Positions 1-7,118 are shown, counted from the first letter of the stretch. The stretch: DNA of 9,960 nt from an uncultured Phycisphaera sp. (GCA_937911845.1 CALDQF010000375.1:1-9960); one strand, 5' to 3'. Numbers and translations are program-made. The notes: generated by a model from the sequence alone, not told the origin.

Positions 1-306
1 CGGTGTATCTGCGGTGATGGCCGACAAGTCTTGCAACAAGGATGCTTGAGAAAAGGAAGCGAGACCTTGCAAGGATTCAATGGTTTCTTGGTGCCGGATG
101 GCCAACGGAGCACGCTCGGCGTTGAACCGGGACTCCAAGGCTGCGAGATCAACCTGATCCACCATCGAGACGAGCACGTTGTGCAGTGCGTACGGGCGGG
201 CTTCAAGCTCCACCTCGAGGGCTGGGTCGATGGTGCCAGCAAATGCTGGAATCGCAGTCAGAGAGAGAGTGACAGCGACAAAGGCGGGTGAGACGGGCTG
301 GTTCAT
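1..306 (-). CDS. Secreted protein N-terminus, probable S8 (subtilisin-like) peptidase propeptide, partial
   Basis: The minus strand is open from an ATG at 304-306 to the window edge (102 codons, no stop), so the 3' end is missing. Residues 1-23 look like a signal peptide: a hydrophobic stretch ending in AFA before Gly24, although the usual basic residues at the very N-terminus are absent. Residues about 36-100 contain the run NVLVSMVDQVDLAALE, then a stretch rich in Glu, Gln and Ala with an SLLQDLSAI segment. This resembles the I9-type inhibitor propeptide of bacillopeptidase F-like subtilases, which chaperones the catalytic domain and is then removed. The Asp/His/Ser catalytic residues would lie outside the window, so the protease assignment is inferred from the prodomain alone. 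The start is supported by GGAGA (plus 315-319) eight bases upstream; an in-frame GTG five codons earlier is less likely. It is divergent from metK. It could instead be another secreted protein with a similar N-terminus. Confidence 0.6.
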   Translation of the reverse strand, partial: MNQPVSPAFVAVTLSLTAIPAFAGTIDPALEVELEARPYALHNVLVSMVDQVDLAALESRFNAERAPLAIRHQETIESLQGLASFSQASLLQDLSAITADTP

Positions 307-314
307 GTTCGAGT

Positions 315-319
315 TCTCC
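315..319 (-). promoter_or_regulatory. Ribosome binding site of the secreted protein
   Basis: On the minus strand this reads GGAGA, eight bases before the ATG at 306. It decides the start in favour of that ATG over the in-frame GTG at 319-321, which would overlap it. Confidence 0.55.
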
Positions 320-382
320 ACAATCCTAACTTAGAGGTTCTTTGGCACCTCGCGTGGACTATTCGTCCGGAATCGTTCATGG

Positions 383-419
383 TTGCCGATCTTTGGGGGT
401 TGGTCTAAAGTTCGATAAT
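383..419 (+). promoter_or_regulatory. Candidate metK promoter region
   Basis: Two overlapping sigma-70-like arrangements are visible. TTGCCG (383-388) lies 17 bases before TAAAGT (406-411), and GATAAT (414-419) is a good -10 match preceded by a G-rich stretch with only a weak -35. Either would give a leader of roughly 45-60 bases before the metK ATG. A 10-bp palindrome, CATCCGGATG (426-435), follows directly and would sit at or just after the transcription start. No recognisable SAM riboswitch fold was found in this 164-base divergent region (307-470). Confidence 0.35.
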
Positions 420-461
420 TCTCTGCATCCGGATGAACGGATTGCCCCTTCTCGAGCCCAC

Positions 462-465
462 GGAG
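462..465 (+). promoter_or_regulatory. metK ribosome binding site
   Basis: GGAG lies five bases before the ATG at 471. It decides that start over the upstream in-frame TTG at 342, which would add 43 residues with no counterpart in the MetK family. Confidence 0.7.
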
Positions 466-470
466 TTCGC

Positions 471-1673
471 ATGCCCCCCAGCCGCTGGACCTTTACCTCT
501 GAATCTGTTTCCGAAGGACACCCCGACAAGTTGTCCGATGCCATTTCCGACGCGGTCTTGGATGCATGTCTCGAGCGTGACCCCAACGCCCGCGTGGCTT
601 GTGAAACCCTCTGCAGCACCAACATTCTTGTTCTTGCCGGAGAGATCGGTTTGGCCGCAGGGGTGGATGCCCCGGATTACGAAGCCATCGCCCGAGAAAC
701 CGCCGTCCGGATTGGCTATGACTCTGCCGACAAGGGGCTCGATGGAAGCAACTGCGAGGTACAGATCCGACTGGACACGCAAAGTGCTGACATTGCTCGC
801 GGCGTCGATACCGGAGGAGCTGGTGACCAGGGGCTGATGTTTGGATACGCCTGCGGCGAAACCGAACAGCTCATGCCACTTCCCATTGATCTTTCCCACG
901 CCTTGGTTCGAAGGCAAGCCGAAGTGCGGCGAGCCGAAACCATCCCCCACCTTCGGCCAGATGCCAAGAGCCAAGTGGCTGTGACCTACGAAGACGGTCG
1001 CCCGCTGCATGTCGAAAACGTCGTGCTCAGCACCCAGCATGGTCCAGAATGGAGTGGTGAAGCTCAAGCCGAATTGCGTCGACTGGTGCGGACCGAAATC
1101 ATTCAACCCGTGCTCGAGCAATACGGCGTTTGGCGCGACGAAATCGAATGCCACATCAACCCCACTGGCCAGTTTGAGTTGGGCGGACCCCACGGGGACT
1201 GCGGGTTGACCGGACGAAAAATCATCGTGGACACCTACGGTGGTATGGGGCGTCATGGCGGTGGTGCGTTTAGCGGTAAGGACGCCACCAAAGTTGATCG
1301 TTCGGCGGCGTACATGGCCCGCTACGTGGCAAAGAACTTGGTCGAAGCAGGATTGGCTGAACGCTGCGAAGTCCAGCTGGCCTACGCCATCGGCGTCAAG
1401 GACCCCACATCGATCAAAGTTGACACCTTCGGCACCGCCATCAACACCAACGATGCGGCTCTGGAACATGCCATTCGAGAGGTGTTCGACTTAACACCTA
1501 AGGGCATTATTGATGCCCTGAACCTGCGTCATCCCATCTACTCCCCCACCACCAGCGGCGGCCATTTCGGACGAACGCCTGGCGAAGGTGTGGACGGCAG
1601 CTTCCCTTGGGAAGTGACGGACCAAACCAACGCCCTGAAGGATGCCGTCCATGCCGCCACCGGAGTCTGCTGA
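471..1673 (+). CDS. metK: S-adenosylmethionine synthetase (methionine adenosyltransferase)
   Basis: This cytoplasmic enzyme makes S-adenosylmethionine from methionine and ATP, releasing phosphate and pyrophosphate. The 400-residue product is close to the family's usual length (E. coli 384). It has the family signatures in order: [10 protein letters not shown] (residues 11-20, with active-site His17), GAGDQG (116-121), [20 protein letters not shown] (239-258), and the P-loop-like [16 protein letters not shown] (263-278), followed by [18 protein letters not shown]. The P-loop has Ala272 where Pro is usual (GKDPTKVDRS or GKDPSKVDRS). The start is the ATG preceded by GGAG at 462-465. The gene overlaps the next reading frame by 23 bases, so it is likely the first gene of a metK-methyltransferase-EIIA operon. 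The family assignment is secure. Confidence 0.97.
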   Translation: MPPSRWTFTSESVSEGHPDKLSDAISDAVLDACLERDPNARVACETLCSTNILVLAGEIGLAAGVDAPDYEAIARETAVRIGYDSADKGLDGSNCEVQIRLDTQSADIARGVDTGGAGDQGLMFGYACGETEQLMPLPIDLSHALVRRQAEVRRAETIPHLRPDAKSQVAVTYEDGRPLHVENVVLSTQHGPEWSGEAQAELRRLVRTEIIQPVLEQYGVWRDEIECHINPTGQFELGGPHGDCGLTGRKIIVDTYGGMGRHGGGAFSGKDATKVDRSAAYMARYVAKNLVEAGLAERCEVQLAYAIGVKDPTSIKVDTFGTAINTNDAALEHAIREVFDLTPKGIIDALNLRHPIYSPTTSGGHFGRTPGEGVDGSFPWEVTDQTNALKDAVHAATGVC

Positions 1674-2946
1674 CGCACGCACCCGCGCGCACCAAATCCT
1701 GACACAGTTGGCGGCAGAGGGACCAGGGGCATCGTCCAGAGATCCTGAGCGTGGGCTGGCTGGTGCAATTGTGCGAACGACTGTTCGTCGATGGCTCACG
1801 ATTCGCCATTTGATACGGCAAGCCGGACAACGCGATCCCGACACTTTGGAACCCGTCGTGTGTGCTTCGGTGCTGGGTGGAGTGGCGGAGCTGGTGTGCT
1901 TGGATGGCACGCCCGACCCGATCGTGGTGGACGCGCATGTGGAATCCATTCGGCCCTACCGGCCCGGAGCCACCAAATTGGTCAACGCCATCTTGCGCCG
2001 AGTGATCGATCTGCGAGGCGAAAAAATAGAGCAGGCCGACTTCGCTGACCCTTCACACATTCCTCTCGGCGCCGGCCATGGTTGGAAGCTCTCCGAGCCC
2101 ATTCTCCTTCCCGGCGATGATCCACTGGCCATTCTTGCCGTCCGAAGTGGCATGCCACGCGGCCTCATCCGCCGATGGGCCCGCGAACAGGGACTGGAGG
2201 AAGCAACCCGTGGCGCTTGGCACGGTGTGATGCAGGCTCCGGTGGTGATTCAGGACATCGACAGTGGGCAGGCCGAACAACTGGGGCTGCTCCCCCATGT
2301 GGAGCCCAATGCCTATGTGCTGCCTCGCGAGGCCAACCCTGCAGACGTCATTGAAGCCACCGGAGGACGGATTCAAGATGTGGGTTCCGCCCGGGCTGTG
2401 GATTTTGCCCTGGATCTGGAGCCGACCACCATTCTGGATCCGTGTGCCGGAGGAGGCACCAAGACTGACCAAATGCGACGCCGCTTCCCCAACGCCCACA
2501 TCACAGCCTGGGACCCGGACCAAAAGCGTCAAGATCGGCTGCGCCTCCGATTTTCCGGAGATGAGGGCATTACGGTGACCAATCGGCCTCCTGAAGGCAC
2601 CTACGACTTGGTGCTTCTTGATGTTCCTTGCTCAAACTCTGGCGTTCTGGCCCGTCGCCCCATGGCCCGGCACCGCTTTGGCCTCAGAGCCCTCACTGAT
2701 CTTGAGCAATTGCAAGATGAAATCCTGCACAATTGGCGTCCCGCCGTCGCCACTCGAGGACATCTCCTCTGGAGTACTTGCTCTTTGGAACCCGAAGAAA
2801 ATGAACTGTTCCTCGACCAGCGTACGCCCGATCTGCAGCTGGAACTGGTCCGGCGTGAACGCGCCCTGCCCGCCGGGCTTCCCGGCGAGCCGAATACGGT
2901 CTATCGAGACGGAGGAACGGTCACCCTTTTGCGCGGGTCGGAGTAA
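1651..2946 (+). CDS. rsmB: 16S rRNA (cytosine-C5)-methyltransferase, RsmB/NOL1-NOP2-sun family
   Basis: This enzyme transfers a methyl group from S-adenosylmethionine to C5 of a cytosine in 16S rRNA; the RsmB type acts at position 967 (E. coli numbering). Numbered from the ATG at 1651 (431 aa), residues about 8-125 form a NusB-like helical RNA-binding domain, including [13 protein letters not shown]. The C-terminal half is the Rossmann methyltransferase: SAM-binding [10 protein letters not shown] (263-272), motif [16 protein letters not shown] with Cys327, and motif [13 protein letters not shown] with nucleophile Cys377. The gene starts inside the end of metK. GAAGG at 1637-1641 suits the ATG at 1651 (nine-base spacing) better than the ATG at 1642, which abuts it. 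The overlap suggests translational coupling to metK. The family is clear; the exact target cytosine (RsmB rather than a relative) is inferred from the NusB-like N-terminus. Confidence 0.88.
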   Translation: MPPPESADARTRAHQILTQLAAEGPGASSRDPERGLAGAIVRTTVRRWLTIRHLIRQAGQRDPDTLEPVVCASVLGGVAELVCLDGTPDPIVVDAHVESIRPYRPGATKLVNAILRRVIDLRGEKIEQADFADPSHIPLGAGHGWKLSEPILLPGDDPLAILAVRSGMPRGLIRRWAREQGLEEATRGAWHGVMQAPVVIQDIDSGQAEQLGLLPHVEPNAYVLPREANPADVIEATGGRIQDVGSARAVDFALDLEPTTILDPCAGGGTKTDQMRRRFPNAHITAWDPDQKRQDRLRLRFSGDEGITVTNRPPEGTYDLVLLDVPCSNSGVLARRPMARHRFGLRALTDLEQLQDEILHNWRPAVATRGHLLWSTCSLEPEENELFLDQRTPDLQLELVRRERALPAGLPGEPNTVYRDGGTVTLLRGSE

Positions 2947-2958
2947 GATTGCCCTTTC

Positions 2959-2970
2959 GGAACATGTTCC
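2959..2970. repeat. Perfect 12-bp palindrome before the EIIA gene
   Basis: GGAACATGTTCC is a perfect inverted repeat in the 28-base gap between the methyltransferase stop and the EIIA ATG at 2975. It could be an operator or a weak translation-control hairpin, or chance. Its GGAAC also supplies the only, poor, Shine-Dalgarno-like bases for the downstream gene. Confidence 0.4.
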
Positions 2971-2974
2971 TGAC

Positions 2975-3427
2975 ATGCGGCTCTCTGACCTCCTCCACGA
3001 CCGAACCATCCGGGTCCCGATCACTTCTGGTGATCGAGAAGAGGTGATTGCTGAATTGATTTCAGCATGCCTGAAAGCTGGAACGCTGACCGATGGCAAC
3101 AGTGCACAACAAGCCGTGGCCCAACGAGAACGGCAACGCTCGACAGGCATTGGGCACAACATTGCGATTCCACATGGTCGATGTCCTGAAGTCCATGGTG
3201 TGGCCATGGCCCTGGGCATCACCAACGAACCGATCCAATGGAACGCCATCGACGGGCTTCCGGTACGCATCGTTGCTCTGGTGGTTTCTCACCCCAGTCG
3301 TACTGTGGAACACATCCAATCTCTGGGGCGTGTCAGCAGATTCTTGGGTGATGCCACCACTCGGAGCACGCTGATGAACGCCACCGCCAGTGACATCGCC
3401 GGCATGATTCGTGCCGAAGACGACTAA
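2975..3427 (+). CDS. ptsN: PTS EIIA domain protein, PtsN (nitrogen-PTS) type
   Basis: This is a single-domain EIIA of the fructose/mannitol-nitrogen class (150 aa, the size of E. coli PtsN). Such proteins take a phosphoryl group from NPr/HPr on a histidine and usually regulate potassium, nitrogen or stress functions instead of transporting sugar. Residues 1-40 hold the N-terminal helix region. The motif RSTGIGHNIAIPHGR (55-69) contains the phospho-acceptor His67. The C-terminal part includes VALVVSHPSRTVEHIQSLGRVSRFL, typical of the fold. No EIIB or EIIC partner is visible, which fits a regulatory role. The start is the ATG at 2975; the frame is open upstream, but that stretch is antisense-like shadow within the methyltransferase gene. 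The ribosome binding site is weak, so translation may depend on the upstream gene 28 bases away. Confidence 0.85.
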   Translation: MRLSDLLHDRTIRVPITSGDREEVIAELISACLKAGTLTDGNSAQQAVAQRERQRSTGIGHNIAIPHGRCPEVHGVAMALGITNEPIQWNAIDGLPVRIVALVVSHPSRTVEHIQSLGRVSRFLGDATTRSTLMNATASDIAGMIRAEDD

Positions 3428-3473
3428 GACCCGTCCGATCAAAGGTCTCGAAGAAACAAGGCTTAGCTTACGG

Positions 3474-5456
3474 CTAGCCGGCTGAACCTTCGCGAAGTTG
3501 TTGACGCAGTGCCGCGGCTTCTTCGATGGCCCCGCCCGCGTCCAACATGCGCATTACCTGGGTGAGCAAACGTGGATCATCACTCACCAGGACGCGGGCT
3601 TTCCGCGCGGAGGCAACGACCGAATCCAAAGCCCCACGTTGAAGATGAACTTCAGCCAGGCGTAACCACGCCGCAGGATTGTTTGGTTCGATCTTGAGTG
3701 TTCGCTCGAACCACACCACGGACTCATCCAACTCCCCGGTTTGGGCAGTGGCCAGGGACAAACGCCGCATCAAAAATAAATCGATGGGACCGCCGGGGGC
3801 CACTCGATCGCGGTGCTCACGACAAAAAGCAATCATGTCGGATGGTTTGCCTTGCCGTTCCAGCCAGCGGGTGAAGTCCTCAAGAAGGCGGACGGACTGT
3901 GGGTGGGCGGAAAGTTGGTCGAGATACCAGAATTCAGCATCAAGGGGGGCTGCGAGTTGCTGCAACAGCCCAAGATCACCGGCGACGTCGTCGCGAAATC
4001 CGAAATAGTCCAAATGCTTCTCAACAAAAGGAATGGCTTGAGACCATTCTCCTAGAGCTGTGTGGCACCATGCTCTGGCAAGCCAAGTGGGAGGCGAAGA
4101 AGCGAACGCCAGACCGCCTTCATCAATAGGTTGGATTTTTTGATGTCTGGCAATGCACTCATTGCAAACAAGAGCCATTTCTCCTGTCGCAATGAGGGGA
4201 GTACTGCTAAAAACAAGACGCTTGTCAAGGTCTACTTGGGAGGCCATATTTTGGATCGACCTTGATTCGAATCGGACCCATAGCGAGTGGCTTGCAAAAG
4301 CAATCAGTGCCAAGGATGAAATTCTCGCCGACCAACCCAACGATGTAACGCCAGAGATTTTCCTTAAATGAAGTTTGGAGAACTTGACGGTCTTCGACTG
4401 GAAAGTCTTGGCAGTCAAATGCACCAGCCAAGTTCCGATGGCAGCAATACCACCTGCCATGAGCAGTGGAAAAATGTTGTACAGACCGTGAAAGCCAAAG
4501 AAAAAGATTGCCCACACCACAAGCAATGCATATTCGCCGAACCGTGAAATGCGGAAGGCGGATTCGCGGGCGGGTTTGGCGTTCTTTTTGAAAAATGGAG
4601 GCACTGTGAATCCGAATTTAAGGGCTTCTGTTGGACAAGCCTCGATGCAATCGCCGCATTTCATACAGTTCATATCAACGACTGAACCGAAGTCGTGAAC
4701 CTCTTTGTGTACGAATACATGGCTCGTGCATACTGAACTGCAAACTCCGCACCGCTCACACTTCGAATCGTCGACGACAATTCGACCCGGAGCAAACTGG
4801 TCCAGAGGAGCCATCACCCCGCCATAAGGGCACGCGTAAAAGCAAAATCCTTTCGATCCAAGAAACCAAACGGCAAAGAGACTGCAAATCAGAAGAAACG
4901 GGACCGCAACCCAGAAGCTTGGAAAAGACTTCCAGAACTCCGAGGTGGTGAATTCATACGTTACTCCTGGCCATGTTTCATTCCCAGCGAAAGCGGGGAA
5001 CCACTGGTAGTGCTGATTCAACTTCACCGAAAGTGGCGAGACTCCCCATCGGTAAACAGGGGGCCAAAAGAACATCAAGAACCCCAAGAGGAAAGGGACG
5101 TGGCTTAAGGAACGAGACCGGAAAGGCTTGGTTTGAATCCCAAACCGATGAAGCAACTTCGAGCAGCCATCCTGAAGGAGCAGAACATGACAGCCCCAGC
5201 CACAGAACCAACGGCCAAGAAGGGCTGTAGACGCCAACATAAGAACCAAAAGGATGAGGCCAAGGTTCACCACACCATCACGAAAAAATGCCACCGATTC
5301 ACTTGGCTCAATTGGAGCAATGGTTCTACCAAAGACAAGCCAGTGCAGAATATGAACGATGATAAGTGCCTGGACGACAAGCAGGACGTTACGCCTACGA
5401 CGCCAAGCTTTACCACGAGGACGTGGAGCCTGTGCTAGCGAAATATCTGCAGACAC
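3474..5456 (-). CDS. NapH/CcoG-like membrane polyferredoxin with C-terminal TPR domain
   Basis: This is a 660-residue membrane electron-transfer protein. A basic N-terminus (GKAWRRRR) precedes hydrophobic segments near residues 24-42, 63-80, 117-135 and 182-200. The conserved GRWFCGWGCH (81-90) and CFYACPYGG (205-213) motifs are characteristic of the NapH/CcoG/NosR family. Two [4Fe-4S] ferredoxin motifs follow: Cys233/236/239/243 and Cys264/267/270/274. Three more hydrophobic segments lie near 308-325, 327-347 and 379-396. A soluble tail of about 260 residues has a CxxC (431-434) and TPR-like helices around 565-640. With seven spans, the ferredoxin part would be cytoplasmic and the TPR tail periplasmic; this topology is inferred. 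The GTG start is forced by an in-frame TGA two codons upstream and has no clear ribosome binding site. It lies 25 bases after the sigma factor gene on the same strand. The electron donor and acceptor are unknown, and no nap, nos or cco genes are nearby. Confidence 0.85.
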   Translation of the reverse strand: MSADISLAQAPRPRGKAWRRRRNVLLVVQALIIVHILHWLVFGRTIAPIEPSESVAFFRDGVVNLGLILLVLMLASTALLGRWFCGWGCHVLLLQDGCSKLLHRFGIQTKPFRSRSLSHVPFLLGFLMFFWPPVYRWGVSPLSVKLNQHYQWFPAFAGNETWPGVTYEFTTSEFWKSFPSFWVAVPFLLICSLFAVWFLGSKGFCFYACPYGGVMAPLDQFAPGRIVVDDSKCERCGVCSSVCTSHVFVHKEVHDFGSVVDMNCMKCGDCIEACPTEALKFGFTVPPFFKKNAKPARESAFRISRFGEYALLVVWAIFFFGFHGLYNIFPLLMAGGIAAIGTWLVHLTAKTFQSKTVKFSKLHLRKISGVTSLGWSARISSLALIAFASHSLWVRFESRSIQNMASQVDLDKRLVFSSTPLIATGEMALVCNECIARHQKIQPIDEGGLAFASSPPTWLARAWCHTALGEWSQAIPFVEKHLDYFGFRDDVAGDLGLLQQLAAPLDAEFWYLDQLSAHPQSVRLLEDFTRWLERQGKPSDMIAFCREHRDRVAPGGPIDLFLMRRLSLATAQTGELDESVVWFERTLKIEPNNPAAWLRLAEVHLQRGALDSVVASARKARVLVSDDPRLLTQVMRMLDAGGAIEEAAALRQQLREGSAG

Positions 5457-5481
5457 TATTCAAGAGTATCGGAGACTGACT

Positions 5482-6462
5482 TCAGACTATTGAAGCATTT
5501 TCAGTGTATCCATCCACATTGTCGTTCTCAATGAACCACTTGAGCTTCGCAACCGCTGCTTTTTGAACTTGGCGGACACGTTCTTTGGTCACACCGATCC
5601 GCGAACCAACTTGCTCAAGAGTCAATGGACGTGAGCCGCGAGGGGCATCCAAACCAAATCGGTAGTGGATCACTTCACGCTCAAGCGGAGAAAGACGTGC
5701 CAAATTCTGAACCATGATTGTTCTCACTTCTGCCGACCCATCGGATCGTTCGGTTTGATCTCGAAGGTCGTTTGGATTGACGCGCTCCATCTCTGGATCG
5801 AAGTGGACAGGATTGTGCTGGCGGTATTTGGTCTGCTTCATGCCTTGGCGACCGAACGCTTTCAAAATCGCCCGGCAGGCATAGGTGGAAAATTTGAATC
5901 CACGCGAAACGTCGAACTTGTCTACCGCTCGAAGCAAGGCCATGTTGCCTTCACCAAGCATGTCGGCAAACTCCATGTCCTCGGCTCGAGTTCGTTTGGC
6001 CATAGCCATGACCAAAGCCACATTGACCTCAGCGATCTCGTGACGAAGCTGCATGGCACGAGCGTGCCAATCAAGAATCTTTCTTGCCTTGACCTTGGTT
6101 GGACGACGACCGTTCAAGGTTCCAAGCAATTCAGCAACGCGGAATCGACAGTAATTGAAGCGAAGGAAAATCACTTTCTCTTGGGCAGCCGTGAGTACAA
6201 GATGCTTGCCAGTGTGCTCTTCGCGAGCGTGTGCGGTCAGGGAGTCGAGCAACGGGCGGTACCAAGAAGCGTCGATCTCTGGCAAATCCTCGGAGGTGTC
6301 AAAAATGAGCTTTTGAGCCTTGGGAAGCAGGAAGGACTCATCTGCTGTGTAATCGTACTTCTCGAGCTCCAGAAGCTGCTGCAGCAACCTCAATTCTGCG
6401 GTTGAGAGGCCGGGAATGGGACGCTTCAGAAGGTCGGTATGGGTTGGGGTTAAATCGTTCAT
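5482..6462 (-). CDS. RNA polymerase sigma-70 family factor, planctomycete-like
   Basis: This 326-residue protein directs RNA polymerase to promoters. Residues 1-90 match no sigma region that I recognise. Residues 91-140 (including FLRFNYCRFRVAELLG) resemble the segment that precedes region 2 in planctomycete sigma factors. Region 2 is strong: EVNVALVMAMAKR, then DMLGEGNMALLRAVDKFD and RGFKFSTYACRAILKAFGRQ (to about 206). Region 4 is at about 253-308: LSPLEREVIHYRFGLD, then the helix-turn-helix LTLEQVGSRIGVTKERVRQV. Only about 45 residues join them, so region 3 is reduced or absent. The ATG at 6460-6462 is preceded by AAGGA (plus 6473-6477). The next gene, 25 bases on, is the polyferredoxin, probably in the same transcript. 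It is not an ordinary ECF factor, because region 4 has the full sigma-70 form. Whether it is the primary or an alternative factor cannot be decided here. Confidence 0.85.
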   Translation of the reverse strand: MNDLTPTHTDLLKRPIPGLSTAELRLLQQLLELEKYDYTADESFLLPKAQKLIFDTSEDLPEIDASWYRPLLDSLTAHAREEHTGKHLVLTAAQEKVIFLRFNYCRFRVAELLGTLNGRRPTKVKARKILDWHARAMQLRHEIAEVNVALVMAMAKRTRAEDMEFADMLGEGNMALLRAVDKFDVSRGFKFSTYACRAILKAFGRQGMKQTKYRQHNPVHFDPEMERVNPNDLRDQTERSDGSAEVRTIMVQNLARLSPLEREVIHYRFGLDAPRGSRPLTLEQVGSRIGVTKERVRQVQKAAVAKLKWFIENDNVDGYTENASIV

Positions 6463-6472
6463 CTCGTTCAGT

Positions 6473-6477
6473 TCCTT
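6473..6477 (-). promoter_or_regulatory. Sigma factor ribosome binding site
   Basis: The minus strand reads AAGGA ten bases before the ATG at 6462. This supports that start, although the spacing is on the long side. Confidence 0.45.
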
Positions 6478-6480
6478 GCC

Positions 6481-6494
6481 AGATGTCAGATGTC
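6481..6494. repeat. Two tandem AGATGTC heptamers in the sigma factor leader
   Basis: AGATGTC occurs twice head to tail, 20-30 bases upstream of the sigma factor start and downstream of its candidate promoter. It could be a small regulatory direct repeat in the leader or a chance duplication. Confidence 0.4.
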
Positions 6495-6534
6495 AATACG
6501 TAGAACGGTTCGTGAAGGTTCTCTGACTTAGAAC

Positions 6535-6564
6535 ATTATCGTTCAAAACGTCCACCTCACGCAA
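6535..6564 (-). promoter_or_regulatory. Candidate promoter of the sigma factor-polyferredoxin unit
   Basis: On the minus strand TTGCGT (plus 6559-6564) is followed 18 bases later by GATAAT (plus 6535-6540). This lies just after the ndk terminator, where a new promoter is expected, and would give a leader of about 65-70 bases. The -10 hexamer equals the one proposed for metK. Confidence 0.4.
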
Positions 6565-6583
6565 GTCCAATCCAGTGAAAATG

Positions 6584-6614
6584 AAAAAAAAGCCCGGCCA
6601 GAAGGCCGGGCTTT
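6584..6614 (-). terminator. Rho-independent terminator of ndk
   Basis: A perfect 11-bp stem (AAAGCCCGGCC at 6589-6599 pairing with GGCCGGGCTTT at 6604-6614) with a four-base loop is followed on the minus strand by a run of T (eight A on the plus strand, 6584-6591). It lies about 33 bases past the ndk stop. It separates ndk from the sigma factor gene. The T-run is on the minus-strand exit side only, so it is not clearly bidirectional. Confidence 0.9.
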
Positions 6615-6647
6615 CAAAATCACTGACAAAAATGGCCCTCTGGGGGC

Positions 6648-7118
6648 TTATTCGGCGGTTCCGCCAGACATGTCATAGACCCAAGCGTCGCCAGGCCGGT
6701 CGAAGCAGAGCACCTCACCGTCGTTAAAGAACAGTCCCAGCTCCTTCTCGGCGGCCTCTGGAGAGTCCGAACCGTGGATCAAGTTGAACGAATTGGAGAC
6801 TCCGAAATCGCCCCTGATGGTTCCAGCTTCCGCGTTGGATCCAAAGGTGGCCCCCATCATCTTGCGACAAACTGCGATCGCGCCTTTGCCACGGATGGCC
6901 AAAACAAGCACGGGGCTGGACGTCATAAAGCCGACCAAACCATCGTAGAAGGGCTTTCCTTGATGATCGGAATAGTGCGTCGAGGCCAATTCGTTGCTGA
7001 TTTGCATGAACTTGGCACCGACGATTTGCAGGCCTTTGTCTTCAAAACGAGAGATGATTCGTCCCATCAGACCGCGTTGGACGGCGTCGGGTTTCAGGAT
7101 GATCAGTGTGGTTTCCAT
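6648..7118 (-). CDS. ndk: Nucleoside diphosphate kinase
   Basis: This enzyme transfers the gamma phosphate of ATP to nucleoside diphosphates through a phosphohistidine, balancing (d)NTP pools in the cytoplasm. The 156-residue product begins METTLIILKPDAVQRG with the conserved Lys9. It carries GTIRGDFGVS (99-108) and the catalytic NLIHGSDS (112-119) with His115. The length is slightly above the usual 140-150, from a C-terminal extension (GDAWVYDMSGG). The ATG at 7116-7118 has GGAG five bases upstream; the open frame continues 13 codons further up with no family support. A hairpin terminator follows. The gene is 62 bases downstream of a hypothetical membrane protein gene in the same orientation. 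Confidence 0.97.
   Translation of the reverse strand: METTLIILKPDAVQRGLMGRIISRFEDKGLQIVGAKFMQISNELASTHYSDHQGKPFYDGLVGFMTSSPVLVLAIRGKGAIAVCRKMMGATFGSNAEAGTIRGDFGVSNSFNLIHGSDSPEAAEKELGLFFNDGEVLCFDRPGDAWVYDMSGGTAE

Noticed and set aside
342..470. N-terminal extension of MetK from a TTG at 342
   Set aside because: These 43 residues match nothing in the family, would cover the candidate promoter, and the ATG at 471 has a good GGAG site.
307..470. SAM riboswitch upstream of metK
   Set aside because: The region was read for paired helices and the known SAM-binding layouts. Only short palindromes and no multi-helix core could be seen. A covariance search would be decisive.
405..1469. Long minus-strand open frame (354 codons) opposite metK
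   Set aside because: It is antisense to a certain metK gene. Its translation has no recognisable motifs, and its length follows from the codon bias of the metK strand.
2618..2974. Upstream extension of the EIIA frame into the methyltransferase gene
   Set aside because: It overlaps a firmly identified coding sequence in another frame. EIIA proteins of this class are about 150 residues, which the ATG at 2975 gives.
3428..3480. Terminator between the converging EIIA and polyferredoxin genes
   Set aside because: CGGCTAGCCG (3471-3480) is a perfect palindrome spanning the polyferredoxin stop, and GGCTTAG could pair with CTAGCC with a bulge, but there is no T-run on either strand.
5665..6405. Plus-strand open frame of 246 codons opposite the sigma factor
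   Set aside because: The minus-strand product has clear sigma regions 2 and 4. The plus-strand translation shows no domain and is a shadow.
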